Assembly: GCF_000972845.2 (NCBI RefSeq)
Contig: NC_040032.1
Coordinates: 15,961,358-16,025,357, forward strand
Origin: Larimichthys crocea
Lineage: Eukaryota; Chordata; Actinopteri; Sciaenidae
Direction: 5' to 3'
DNA length: 64,000 bases
The position numbers and the translations under genes are program-made. Within the stretch, counting starts at the first letter, position 1, and every line of letters begins with the position of its first letter. The notes below the pieces were generated by a model. The model saw only the letters and a program-made list of their open reading frames with translations. It was not told the origin of the DNA and did not search any database. Positions 10,151 through 22,530 of this stretch are shown here, in pieces.

Positions 10151-13100
10151 GAGAGAAGCGAGCGCTTCATTGTATATTAATTTGAATTTGAAGAGACTCT
10201 AAAATTTAAACCAACTAACCTCATTAGCATCATCTTGTTGAGCATCTGAAGTAGAAAAAAAAAGAATGGAGCCAAAATATCAAACAGTATTTCGTTGTCC
10301 AAATACTTTCTGGGCTGACTGTAGAACCAAATATTCACTTAGTTAATGTAAACCACCCACACACTCAAAGGCATTTGGGCCAGTAGCGATCCGATTTGAG
10401 ATTAAATCAGCCACAAATTCTGTTCCAAACTCCACACAAGCCCTCTGCTAACATGGGAGAGCTTGCTCACTTACCTCTGTGTTGCCTTAAAGGATACATT
10501 TAATGCTTTCCATTTACATCTCTAAACCTCATAAACATGACATTTAGGCACTAATCTAATAAGCCACCAATACAGGTCCAAATGGAATTAACACAGTTTA
10601 CATCTGCCTAAGATCTATTCAGCTTCATGTGTACAGATATCTTCTATCTATTGCAGTTATTACCCTTCGCTTATACTCATTTCCATTTGCAGCCTAAGCT
10701 GTATATTTATAATACCCACTATCTGCAATAACTAATAAAGGCTCTTGACCTTTTTTTTTCTCCGGTGCCCACTTGAATTTCAGTTAGATATACTCTTAGA
10801 ACTCCAGCCAAATCTATTACAAACACACATATATAGTTATATAAAATCCACGGTCTTTCATTATGACCTGATTTTTCTTTTTCTTGTGCATAAGTGAAAA
10901 CTATCCAACAAAAATAATAATTGGCATATCAGTAACCTGCCTTATGCAACTGGACTAATCTGGAGTAGGCAGGCACACGAGAACACACACAGCACATGCT
11001 TGAAAACACAAACAGGCCTTTTCTTCATCTTTTTTTATGAAGCCTTTTTTAAGCTGGTGTTGCCAGAGGGACATAGAATATGTGAGCACACAGTATCTTG
11101 CCCAGTGAAACCCCACAGGGGAGTGAAGTTCAGATTATATGTTTATGGGACAGTTTGTGTAACCGCCGGTGTTCCCTGCAGCTCCCAAGAAATTTGAAAT
11201 CGATCATTGCATTTACGCACTGTGGCACCTGGGAGGGGAATGGGTGCAAGCCAGCGCCTTATGTCTCCCAAAAACAACTACAGTGGCACTGCACCATGAG
11301 GGGCAGCAGCACTCTGAAGAGAGACAAGTCAATAAACAGTTACTTGGGCCAGTGGGTTGTTTGTCAAGTGCAATTACAGGAAAAAAAAAACATTTTTGAG
11401 ACTGATGTTAGCCAGGTGGAGTTCAGAATGAAAGCACACTTAAATAATTGGAGGATGGATTCGAAAAAAAGTATGTGTGGCATTTAATACTCTGAGTAAT
11501 ACGAGCTGCTGTAAAGAACCACAAAAAGGGTCAGAATAGGGTCCTTAGAGGCAGACACAGGCCATGAAATATGCATGTCTGTCTTGAAGTGGAAGAGATA
11601 TAAACAAGGCATGAACAAGATACCAAAGAAAGACTAAAAATAGGTAGAGAAATAAATATTATCCGTATGAACGTTTTGCTCATTGCTAAAATAAAAAAGT
11701 CACACTATCCGACCATGTTCATTCATTAAGATTCAAGAATTTACCAGCATGTTAAATGACATGACACGTGCCAAGTCATCTGTAGGAAACAGAAGAAGTC
11801 TCACAGCAAATGAAATGTTAAACAAGAGCTACGTGTAGAACACTGTACAATGCCCCCAGGCATCATAGTCTGTTGTTGGAAGATAGTCTTGGCGTATTAT
11901 ATTTTACAGGCCGTGATTCGTAATTAAATATTAAGTCTAATTAGTGGAATCTTTCTTGGTGAGTAATTCATCAGCATCACAGTAACCTCCAGTAACTTCA
12001 AAAGCTAGTTATAGTGTCGATGCAGTGTAGGAATTGAAATGAAAGTACAGTAGGAGGTTCTCACTCATTAGTCATTCTGTTCACTGCCTGTATCATCATG
12101 CATGGTGCGTTGACTGCATTGCAAAGGGTGTCTCTGTATTTGAAAGAGAAAGCTGTTTCAACATTTGAAGTGTTTCATTATGTTTAACTATAAAAGTAAG
12201 AAAGCTTGTTAGGGAGTTTTATTTTTTTATTTTGTTTTTTTAGCAATATTAGCTTTCATTCCATTAGTCCTTGTAATAGTTCTCTGAGTTCACAGCCCAA
12301 TCATCTGACACTTAAAACTAATCACCTGCCTCGCACAATCCGTCAACTTTTTCTTTTTTTGAAGCCTCTAGGTGATGGAATAATTGGTTATGGTTCACTT
12401 TCTTCCAGGAGGGAGATGTTGTCGATCCTTTATGTTTCATGTGTCTTCTTCTCTCCGAGGGTATTTAGTTTCAGGTGAAGGTGGAAGCTTGTGCAAAAAA
12501 AAAACAGTGACATTTTGCAGGCAACGAGTTAACTTTGCCAAATTGTAGGAGCCAACTGTCACTTGAGCAAAACCAAATAATTGATATGCTCATTATCCTA
12601 ACACCGTATTATCTCTGTGTGAGACTTTACTTTTCTTTGGTTGCACCAACCTTTTATTTCACCATGGGTTCCATTGCCAAATTAATTTGAGAGTGCTTAC
12701 CAGTCTCATAACTAACATACTGCACTGTTCAAAGCCTGCTGCTTTTATCCCAGTGATGGTTTTGACAGTTCCCTAAATATTGGTCTTTGGGGACTGGATA
12801 AAACATCCAAGAATCTCCGTATTTTGGAGTTTTTGAACGTTTACTAACCACACTGCAACATTTATTGACATGCTCTATATGTGCTGAGATGCGCTTTCAT
12901 TTGGGATCAATATTAGATAGCAGCAAAGTGTATGTTATCAATTTATTCAGAACATTTCAGATGTCAATTGCTTGCTTATTACAATATGGTTCTACCCTAA
13001 AGAGCAGTTGGGATGTAAACATATTGATGTTATGTCCATATTGTGTAAAAAATGGCGCATGCATATTATACAGTCACATATATTGTATTCCCACTTTTGC

Positions 13101-13678
13101 AGAGCTGTCACTTTTTCCATAGACATACACAGACCTACCTAGTGTACAGTAATCATTAGCTGATTGTAATCCTCCCGAACAGCTGACCCTCTCCCCTGAA
13201 GTGACAGAATGTAACCTTTAGGAGGAACTGACCCATCCCCTCAGGGACAGTCAGTGTAGACAGCAGATTCACAGCGACCGAGTCTTTTAAGAGGCAGCCG
13301 AAAGGGCACGGGCTTGTCGAGAGGGGGATACGCACTCAGCTCACGGATGTCAAACCCTTGGAGCTTTGCCTGTTCACCGCTTGATAATTGGTCATCTATC
13401 TACTCTCCTGTGATCACCAGTTTAGTTCCAGCTCTGTGGTTTAGTCATTTATTTCTGGTCTCATTGCTTCTTGTTTGTTTCCGGTTGTGTACTCAGCTGT
13501 TTACTTCTGGTCCTATGATCAAAAATGTATTTCTGGTACTGCAGACGGTGGTTTACGACTGGTTTCAAGGACATTGCAGTAGATGTGCGGCGCTGCAGCC
13601 ATTTTATGCTTGATTTTATTAATTGGCTTTAGACTTATTTAATGCAGTGGAAACATTGTTTTCGGTCATATATCCTAA
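10151..13678. other. Gene-free segment
   Basis: No gene or recognised transposon. Several short open frames (for example 11098-11487, 129 codons) have composition typical of chance frames and no motif. Simple sequence is limited to short A and T runs. Confidence 0.55.
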
Positions 13679-13710
13679 ACACACACACATACACCCACAC
13701 ACACACACAC
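13679..13710. repeat. (CA)n microsatellite, interrupted
   Basis: CA units with two interruptions (cat, ccc). It immediately precedes the degenerate minisatellite. Confidence 0.9.
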
Positions 13711-13729
13711 GCGATGCAATGAGATTACC

Positions 13730-13863
13730 GGCTGCTGAAAAGCTGACGCTGAGCTAAACTGCATTGCTTGAAAGACTGGAAGCTGGACTGTATTGCTTGA
13801 GGTATACCTAGGAGGTGAACAGCATTGCTTGATAAATGGCTGGGAGCTAAACTGCATTGCTGC
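13730..13863. repeat. Degenerate minisatellite with a GCATTGCTTGA core
   Basis: The core gcattgcttga or a close variant recurs at 13761, 13790, 13822 and 13853. Spacings are 29, 32 and 31 bp. Units also share gctgggagctaaact-like sequence before the core. This looks like an old tandem array of about 31 bp whose copies have diverged. Read on the minus strand it gives a repeated Gln-Phe-Ser-Ser tetrapeptide, which is a by-product of the repeat and not evidence for a gene. Confidence 0.7.
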
Positions 13864-14784
13864 TTTAACTTTGAATGAAGGAGCAACTGAAGGAATATGG
13901 AGAGCTGGAACAGTAGCAGAGGGATAAAGGGGGCAAAATATAGTGTAAAGCAATGAAATGTGTTGAAATGAGAGTTGTAGTGGAAGTACTTACATGAGCT
14001 TAAGTGTACCAAGATGGAACTGAAGTGTCATTTAAGTTGTCTTAGTTAGGGTACATCGTCAGCTGAGGGCTAAGCTCTATAAGCACTAGCTGTGTACTAG
14101 AGAGAGTTGAAATTGGAATATTTGGAAAGTCATCAGAAGTCATGAAGCCTGATGTAAACTCCTAGTACCTTTTTTGGAGTTTTATTCTTATTTCGATGGG
14201 TAAGTCAGTTTGCAGATGGTTATATGGTTTGGAAGAGGGCACGTTTTCCTACCTTTTTAATGAGAAAATATGTATCGAGCGAAAAATTGTGAGGGTACAT
14301 GTAATTGGTAAGCAAGTTGAACAATTTAACAGCTTAACTCACTCGTGTTCTAACACCAAGAGGAAAAATCTGTTGCTGTGAAGTGAAGCCAAAACTGTAG
14401 TTCCTTTAAAAAGCCATTCGAGGTGGGCTACAGAATGAGTCTATCCCCATAAGCACCCATATTAAAATGCCCAACTTCACAGCAGAATTAGTGTTACCGT
14501 TGACATGGGTACTGTTACGGGTGGTTTGTTTGAGCACCTGCAACCTGTCTCTGCTTCATCTGTGAGCCATCATTGCTTGGAAACTTCACCAAAAAAAATC
14601 CCCCAACAATTTCAGTAAGTGTGGAGGATACAACACTGAAAAGACAAAATTCTGATAATGTCCTTGGTGAGCTGAAACTTTTTGTTTTGATGATGTACAG
14701 CTACATCGAAGTAGTTATGTGCCAAGAATAAGGAACAAAATGAAAAATAAAGAGAAACTGCTGTTGCCAAGCTGTCCTAAGAAC
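13864..14784. other. Gene-free segment
   Basis: Nothing recognised. The frame at 14196-14381 (61 codons) has no motif. Confidence 0.5.
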
Positions 14785-15070
14785 AATGAATGCATTTACA
14801 TGCACAGAAGGAACTTGGTTTTGAATCTTAGACTGTTTTTGATCAAATGTGGGATATGGTGTTTACTGTACATGGAGCATACAAAACTGCTTATTCATCT
14901 CCTGCAGGAATGACTTCTTACCATCTCAGTTCTGTATCAACAAACAATATTCAGAAACCTGGATAAGGGGTATACATATGACAGTATCACGGTTTCTATC
15001 AGAGTACCCCTGATAGCATCCAGGTTTCTAAAACCAGGGTAAGCTGTTCACATGCAGTGCACTTGGGAGG
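14785..15070. mobile_element. Probable MITE-like element with nested inverted repeats
   Basis: Perfect 12-bp arms agaaacctggat (14953-14964) and atccaggtttct (15018-15029) enclose a second pair, aggggta (14966-14972) and taccct-type sequence (15005-15011). The flanks contain tttacatgcaca (about 14797) and gttcacatgcagtgcac (about 15047). Repeated phrases of this kind are common in teleost interspersed repeats. There is no coding capacity. The inverted repeats are seen directly. Family membership and the outer limits are inferred from memory of similar fish repeats. Confidence 0.4.
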
Positions 15071-16830
15071 TCTTCTAGTGTGTGTAAATGGACATACACG
15101 TGTGCAATTTCATGTCAGCAAATAAGCTACCTGCCCAGTTGAGACTGTGAAATGTAAGTGGGAAAGTAGGGCATATAGAGAAGTTCCGTTGCAGTAAATG
15201 AGCTGTGTGTGTGAAATGAGGTTGAGTGGGACACCCTCGTGCACAATATTGAAGGCAGCCCTGGGAGCAGTGTGGGATCATGGCAGGATGAGTCAGCTCT
15301 GTAAATGCAGAGAGAGAAGTTAGTAGTAGCTTACATATTGACTGGAGAAGCGGTTGATGTCTCTGGTGATGAAGATCTATATGACAGCAATACCTCGAGG
15401 GCCTTTGAGATACTCTGTCAAGAATACAAATTACCGGTTAATCAGCGATGGAGGTATCTCCAAATTGGCCGTCTCCTCGAAAATACATCTGGGGTAAATA
15501 TTGTTCTTGCATGGGAAAAGAGATATCGATCAACTGATACTGAGATATTGCTTTCTTTTTAGTAAACAAGTGTATTAAAACTACTGCTTTAAACATCGTT
15601 ATGGGGGGAGAAAAAAACTTCAATGTTTCATTTACAGATAATGATTAGTTCATCTTATAAGAATTCCAAAATGGTTTCCAGGGAGATAAGGATTCATTCA
15701 CTGCACAATCATTAACCATATCAACTGGACTCCCTCATAACTATTTAAACTCAATTTAAGAGAGAATCCCAAGTGAGGAAGGCACTTTGGATTATTCACT
15801 CTTTGATGGCTCCCTGATAGGGGTTTTAGTTACCTATTTAAGATTGGTTTGAGAAGACTGCAGGTGTAAAATATCCATACTCATCCGGTAACCCAACCCC
15901 TTTAGTACTTTACTTTCACATGAGACAGCACTTGTGGTTAACTGGACATCAGTTTTAAGTTGCTTAAATCAATCTTTGTGACAACAATAGATTAAATGAC
16001 AATGTGTGCAACGTGAACGAGCTCGCTCTTAGTCACCAAACTGCTGTCTTCTTCAGCTCATCTTTTTTTTTTTTTTTACCATCTTTCAGTGCTTTTTGCT
16101 TTTCAGGTCCTCAACTTAACTATATTTGTTCCCAATCACTGCTGTCACCGCATCTTTTTTTTTTTTTTTTTTTTCCCCACAGTAGAAAGCTGTTTTCAGT
16201 GAGAAAGCTCCAAAAAGCCCACTGGAGGCTAACCTTCACACCACCAAACAGCAGGCAGACACAGTTAGTGACTAGCCGGTGAACATAATGGAGCATTTAG
16301 AAGCTTAAAAAGCCAGACATCCCCCTCAGGAGTTGGTGAAGACCAAAAAACAGGTCTTAAAAAAAGGAAGTTGAAAGGAGGTTTGATTTAGAAATTATCA
16401 GGTGGTTAGAAACAAGACTCGAAATAAATACTAATGTTGCTCCATATCTGCTGCTGTAAATAGGCAACAGAATTGCCATATCAACTTAATAACAATAATA
16501 ATAAGATGTCAGTGTTGTGTTCACAGCTTCCCCAAAGAGGCCAGGAAATTAGTTATTGTAGAACATCAACTAAACCTTCTTCTTTAAGTGCATGGCATCA
16601 GCCTTAAAGTTGGTGAGACATTATTATTATTCTGCCAGTAACATCTATTCAAAAAAATAGTGTGTATTTCTATTGTACCAACTGCAGTAACCTTCCACTA
16701 CAGGATATTCCTTCATCATTCTGGGTACCTTTTTGTAATCGTTTCGACAGTATGTATTATATACTTAGACTTATAAACTTAAATTACTATGTCAAGTTTT
16801 GAATTACAAAGAAATAGGTGTAATTGGTAC
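15071..16830. other. Gene-free segment with T-rich tracts
   Basis: T runs at 16063-16077 (15) and 16155-16174 (20, followed by ccccacag). The latter resembles a polypyrimidine tract and splice acceptor, but no open exon or donor follows. An open frame at 15305-15562 (85 codons) has no recognised domain. Confidence 0.5.
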
Positions 16831-17745
16831 ATTTATTGGTGGCAAATCTCCACTGGTTAATTAACTGCTGATTATTTGATAAAAAAGATTTAAGCCATAA
16901 GGCACCGCTGTGTGATTCCTCCAGTCGTGTACAAATGAGGTCTTCAGCATTTGCAATTAATCACCAGAACAGCATGTGTTTTCTTCTTAATGATGTCCAA
17001 GTATTACATAATACGATTCAAATCATGAACACAGTCTATTGAATGGATACGATTTAAGGAGGGGCGAGGGTTTTTTTTTTTTCAATCGTCTATGTTGTGT
17101 CTTCCCAAGCTAAAGAAACAATGCACAATGGGAGCCATTGTTGTTAAGACGTTTAGAAGCAGCAGACAGCATAATATTCAAAGCCAAATTGCCTGATATG
17201 TATTGACATTTTCCTTTAGTTTAAATCACCAAAAGGGTGCAGGAAGGAAAATACCTGCTTTTGCTCAAAGAGACTGTCACTTTACAAGGTCATTGAGCTT
17301 GATCTGCTCTGGTACAAAATTAGGGCCCCTCGGTATCACGGAAATTAAATTGACAGGAAAATTCATACGCTAATGAAACAGACAAAAGAACTAATCACTT
17401 GTTATCTAAAATGTCGCCCATAGGGATTAAAAAAAAAAAGAAAAAAAAAGACAAAAATACATCGTCCATCTCTCACTTTCTTTCAGCCGTAATGAACCTC
17501 TCTCATTAAGTTGAGTGATCTCACTTTCAAAACCGGCCAAACATACCTAATTGGACTTTACATCCAGCTCACTGTCTATCTTGTTTAATTAAAGGTCTCT
17601 CATTCTTTCTCTCACCTCGCGTAGTACACGTCAAGTAAAGGTCTCACTCTCCCTTTTCTTTTCGGATCTCAACTAAATAAACTCGCTTGCTATCATTTCC
17701 CTGTGAATTCACACTGTAGGTAAATTAGAAAATCCGTAATTGAAT
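16831..17745. promoter_or_regulatory. Candidate conserved non-coding enhancer-like region
   Basis: A long repeat-poor stretch with many homeodomain-type cores (gttaattaac, gcaattaatc, tttaattaaagg, gtaattgaat) and a cluster of SOX-type cores at 17117-17141. No protein-coding frame is present. An A-rich interruption sits at about 17430-17450. The composition resembles vertebrate developmental enhancers in gene deserts, but this is inference from motif content, and such cores are frequent by chance in AT-rich DNA. Confidence 0.3.
17117..17141. promoter_or_regulatory. Clustered SOX-type sites including an inverted pair
   Basis: AACAATG at 17117-17123 is followed by a palindromic pair, ACAATGG (17125-17131) and CCATTGT (17135-17141), with GAG between. 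Facing ACAATG and CATTGT cores five bases apart match the arrangement known for SoxE-family dimer sites. The palindrome is seen directly; binding is inference. Confidence 0.35.
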
Positions 17746-20700
17746 ATCACTCTCTTCTTCCTCCATAGGCTTTTTTTTTTTTTTTAAGCATTCGATCTGC
17801 TCCTTCAACACACCTCAAACCTCAGTTCCCAGCCAATGGGGTTTTCTTGCTTCTTGTTTACTTCCTCTCTGCAACTCTAAAGGTCTGTTTTGGAACTGAG
17901 CCTATTCCTTTAGATGTTTAAGATCTCAACATCTCGTCTGTTCCCAGTCTCACAGCTGAAGGTTCTGTTTGCCTCTTTTTTTTTTATTGCCCTAGACATA
18001 TGGAAAGCAAATCTGTTCGATGAGGGTAGCTGAAGCATAACATCTTATCCTTCCATAGTTTTGTTCCTTTTGTGTAGCCTGCAGAAAAATGGCGTGAAAA
18101 GGTAAAATGTATTTTTCTTTCAATACTATATGATGTGAAATTCTGTATTTGTACATATGTCTTGAGAGGCTTGAGCGTGGCACTGGGGTTATTTACGGTC
18201 ATAGTTTCTCAAATGCTGACGCAGTAAATTCTGCACTAGATCTAGCTTTGCATGCCCATTAGAATAAACAGACTGCACTATCATGTTCATGAAAACATTA
18301 TGGATAAAAACTACTGCAATTGTACTAGACATAATACTTTTGTGCGTCTGTTACAAAGAGTGCTTAGTGTTTTTTTTAAGGCAAGAACATAATATCATCA
18401 AATATTAATGTGCATAAATTGTCATTATATGTAAATTATAGGCTTTAAAGAGGTGCTGCTACTATCACTGCAACTGATGTTGCACAAAACTTTCATATGC
18501 ACGTTGCACTGATGTTCTGAATGTATACACACGATTCAAAGCAATGGATCACAAAAAGACTTCATACTGAATACATTTAATGCATCTATACTGTATATAG
18601 AGAATAAAGAAAATGGTGTTTTTCTGGTACTATGAATGCATGCACATCTCCCCGATCAAGCTTCAAAACCAATGCATCTGTCACAAGGCTTTATTTGGGA
18701 ACAGATCTCTTGAGGTTTGTACTTCATGTTATGGAGGTGCAGCGGGGCACGATCAGGGGGTTGCTGTTGCTATGGGAGTCAGGATGTAATGTTAGGTTGC
18801 AGCACCTGCTCATGTCCTGTAGCCTGGCTGTTTATCTCCTACTGAGCAGCTAGTATCTCAGGAAAATGATGTAGTCTATCTGGCTGCCAAGTGCAGAATT
18901 GAACTTTAAATTTTCTCCCCAAAGGATTTATTGAACATTGAAGACGACTTGATTTTGTGCTGCCCAATGAGCCTATAAGTTCCCGCTTATATATATATTA
19001 TTTATTTATTTATTTTACTAAGGATAACTTGGTGTGACAGAACTTTCTTAAAAAAAAAATTGGAGTCTTCATGGTGAAAACAAATTCATAAAAAGGCAAT
19101 ATGAGCTACAGCTCTGAAAGTTGAACAGTTGGGGACACTGCTTGCCAAATTCTGAATGGCAGCAGCTAATCAGTTTTGGGAAATCAGGACTCTGTTGATT
19201 ACAAGTATCTCTGGAAATGTGCAGCAGAATATTGAGGTTGTGTGTTCTTGGCAACGTTCATTGCAATCCAATAATGATCACTCATTACACAGTATTTAAA
19301 GGAAAATCTTAAAACAGTGATGAAATGTGAGTTTGGAGAGATTTACCCACAATACCTGCTATTGTTTTTTTGGGATTACAGCTCCCTGTTTGGATTTAGT
19401 CGTCTTCTTATCCAGACTAAAACTTTGTGAAATGAGCAAAATGTCTTTAAGTGTAGACACATGCTCAGAAAGTGAGAGAAAAACATGTTCCTACATGGAG
19501 AAGATCATGTAGAAGAGACATTACTTCATATTGGTTTTGAATACCCTGCTCCACTGGCATAACCCCACCACTGATGACTGCCATTCTCGATCTGTAAACA
19601 CTGTCAGTTTTGTGTGGGTCTTTTTTTTTTTTTTTTGTAGCTGCGGTATGAAGCAATTTCTACCAAAGTTTCATTTTTTGAAATGTTTTCTCCAAATAAA
19701 TCATTGTGAAAAATACATTTTTTATTTATCAGATGCACTCTTGAACTTCCTAGCTTCCACTTACCCGTTTAATGATGACAGTCAGGCTGTTGCTGTGGTA
19801 TTTTCACACCACCCCTCCCAGGGATCACTTAGAAATCAAACATTGAGAGCTTGCTGTTGCTTTCCACCTTAGGGGATCTAAATTCTTATTGCTTCTGAAT
19901 ATTTTCTCATTTTAAATTCCGTAAGAAGTAGGAAATATAATGCAGTCCAACACAGGTCTCTACAGAGGTAGTATTCATTTGTGATCTCATGTCAAACCAA
20001 TGCTACCTGAACTGAATCTACAGTTGTCAGATCATATTGTAAATAAGACCTTATTACATAATTAGTTCACAGTGGTTTAACGATGTAGTGAACTGAAAAC
20101 TTGCATTTTTTTTTTTTTTTAAATGTCTGGTCGCTTCCAGTATGACATATCTCAGTTTCGTAACGAGACGTTCTTTCACACATGACTGAACCTGTATTTC
20201 CCCACCCTATACTCTTACGAGATGGAGGCCATTTTTACTCTCTTTGGCCATCACAGTAACAGTCAAAAAGATTTGACAAGCATGGCAGGTTTCTCCTGCT
20301 CGGTGTAGAAATGGAGGATGAGAAAGCTGCAACTTCTGAAGCCAATTACTTAAGTTTTTCCTGTTTTTTTTTTGTTTTTTTTTAAACTCTCCTCTCATGA
20401 GAAAGAATTGAACGAAAAGTTCGAAAAGTCCTCTTATCATATGGTAATAATATACCACGGCCTGCATGTTTTTGCGTGCCAATTCGTCTTCACATCATTT
20501 ATTCTCTTTATCTAGCGGCGCATTTTAATCTCCCTTCGTATATAAAAAAAAGGTACTTAGAAGATCCTTTTGCAGAATAACTGGTTTTCTGTGCTGCTGA
20601 AGTGTGCCAACGGGGACATTTACTCAGAGATTCTTCGCAGTGTTTAGATAAGACTTTGGATGCTGGTGACAAATCAAATGCATGTCTGTGGGAGTGTGAG

Positions 20701-20989
20701 AGGACAGCAATACAGCCAATCATGCAAAGCTGTGCTGCTTCTCTGCCAAAATGAGATTCATATCAGGAGTGAATAGCTGTTCGGAAGAAAAAAAACAAAA
20801 AAACAAATAGCACTTAGTAGGACAAAAATATCCTCTGAAATGTTAAAGAACATATATTGGTGCCAAATAATTGTGATCACAATAAAACTGTGAAAAGAGC
20901 ATAGAAAACAAGATGCTCCATTTATCTCGGAAAAGCGACTCCTACAAACTTTAGGTTACTATAACTCATAACTTACACCCACATATATT
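17746..20989. other. Gene-free segment
   Basis: No gene. T runs at 17771-17785, 19621-19636 and 20106-20120. A (TA)n/(TTTA)n stretch lies at 18988-19014. Open frames up to 113 codons (19531-19872) run through a poly-T tract and have no motif. Confidence 0.55.
18988..19014. repeat. (TA)n followed by (TTTA)n
   Basis: Compound AT microsatellite: about five TA units, then about four TTTA units. Confidence 0.85.
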
Positions 20990-21234
20990 TAAGGATCCAA
21001 TGTGAAAGAGCCTGAAGAAAGGAATCTTTATTGTTACTTTAAAATGAGTCTTTCATATCTCTGTGTCTGTCTGTTTTGTGCAGAAACATAAACACTGGCT
21101 CTGGATATAGCGTTTCACACATTACACAGTCACCTTAGTTTCTCCCTGATGCTTGGAACATGAAGATGAGTGGTGGGGGATGCAATCTGCTACTTCACCA
21201 GATGCCACTAAATCCTACACAGTGGTCCTTTTAA
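20990..21234 (-). mobile_element. TTAA-ended MITE, degraded copy
   Basis: The element is bounded by TTAA at 20990-20993 and 21231-21234. The right end reads cctacacagtggtcctttt, the inverted form of the AGGTCCAGTGTGTAG-type terminus found elsewhere in the window. The left end, aaggatccaatgtgaaag, is a diverged partner. Internal phrases (tttattgttactttaaaatgag, aaacactggctctgg) match the interior of the same teleost family. The minus strand at the right end reads as the usual left end of the family, hence the orientation. Non-autonomous; no coding. Confidence 0.75.
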
Positions 21235-22145
21235 ATGATACTTGAACTGACTCTAGAGCGGTACAGTATGTTTCTAGTTTTGTGGGCAGACTGTGCTAGT
21301 TTTTACTTTTTTGAAAATCTTGCAGTCTGAAGAAGAAATATGTTTGCAGCTTCATAATGAAATGTTCTACCACAAGGTCTGTGACACAGTCAGAGGGCGA
21401 AAGTTAAAATGGCCCTCTTCCATTTTTTTTTCTTTTTTTTCTTGCGTGTTGGAGTGTTGTTGAAGTAGCCAGAGGGGATGCAGCGAAAGAAAAGAGGAGG
21501 CAGAGCAGGATGCATATCATCTGTCTGTGTCTTCCTGCATTGTAACAAACAGTCTCTCATGGTTCTGTGAGAGCAGTTTAGAAAATTATAGCTGTGCCTC
21601 AAACAAATGACTTATGTCAAAGTGCTCCCGAGATGAAAAAGGTGGAAAATTGTGTTCTGATCAAAGCACATGATACACAAAAGAACACAAAACAGAATAA
21701 AATCGTTTTTTTTGTTGTTGTTTTTTTTTAAAGAATTTTGCTGATAGATCATAATGGATGTGCAAATTATGCTTTGAATATGACAGCTGACATTACACGG
21801 TGTGTGAATCTTATTGGCACAAAATTACAAGGTAGTGACTGAAACTGTTGTCACAGATGTTACTACAGTAGTAAATAATCTTTCACTATAAAGCATGATG
21901 CTTTTTTATGCCTACACCTTAAGAAATGTATCTACAAGAGGGGGCGGTAACAGGTCTCGATGGGACTGACCTAACTGCAAAAAAGAAAAAGAAAAAGAAA
22001 AAAAACAAAGAAAAACTACAACAAAGATGCTCAAACAAAAGAAATCAATAGCACATACAAAGTACAATAACAGAATAAAAACACAACAGAAACCACATGT
22101 GTTATCATTTGATGTACTTGTGTACAATGTTTGAAACTTTAATAC
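21235..22145. other. Gene-free segment
   Basis: T-rich tracts near 21424-21442 and 21703-21730 and an A-rich, pyrimidine-poor patch at 21978-22020. No recognisable gene. Confidence 0.5.
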
Positions 22146-22530
22146 TTAAAGCAACACTATGTAACATTCCACCATAAAATAACAGATGTTCAGTCATTTT
22201 GCCTGTGTCTCTTGCCTGTTTTGGCAACTCTTTCTGTGTGTAGTATGTCGTGTTCTTCAGCTTTTCAGCATTACTAAATGTGGTTTTTATGTTTGTACCC
22301 TTGGGAACAAGGAGGTTTTTAGGCTCAGTGTGGAGTGGGAATGGATACAGGGAGCCACATCGAAATGGGCATCAGAACCAGAGCCAGGTCAGTGAGTGTG
22401 CTTTGTAAGCGTCCTCAGCAGAGGCATAGACACTGAAGGGGACGATGGAGGAGGCTAAGAAAAGAAAAAGAGCGTGACCAAGCAAGAAGCCGGCAAATCC
22501 CCCAAATCTTACACACTGGACCTTTTTTAA
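22146..22530. mobile_element. TTAA-bounded non-autonomous element with dissimilar ends
   Basis: The left boundary is TTAA (22146-22149) followed by AGCAACACTATGTAACATT. The right boundary is cttacacactggacc followed by ttttttaa, with TTAA at 22527-22530. The right end is the typical terminus of the MITE family in this window. The left end is a relative with several differences. The 385-bp interior differs from the shorter copies and has no transposase motif. It may be a sister family or a recombinant of two families. Ends are seen; classification is inferred. Confidence 0.6.

Noticed and set aside
11098..11487. 129-codon plus-strand frame overlapped by another frame
   Set aside because: Two frames are open together over part of it and neither has a motif; likely chance.
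13675..13953. 92-codon minus-strand frame with repeated Gln-Phe-Ser-Ser
   Set aside because: The repetition comes from the degenerate minisatellite and the (CA)n tract, not from a protein repeat.
16155..16190. T20 followed by ccccacag, like a splice acceptor
   Set aside because: No open exon or donor site follows; T runs are common across the window.
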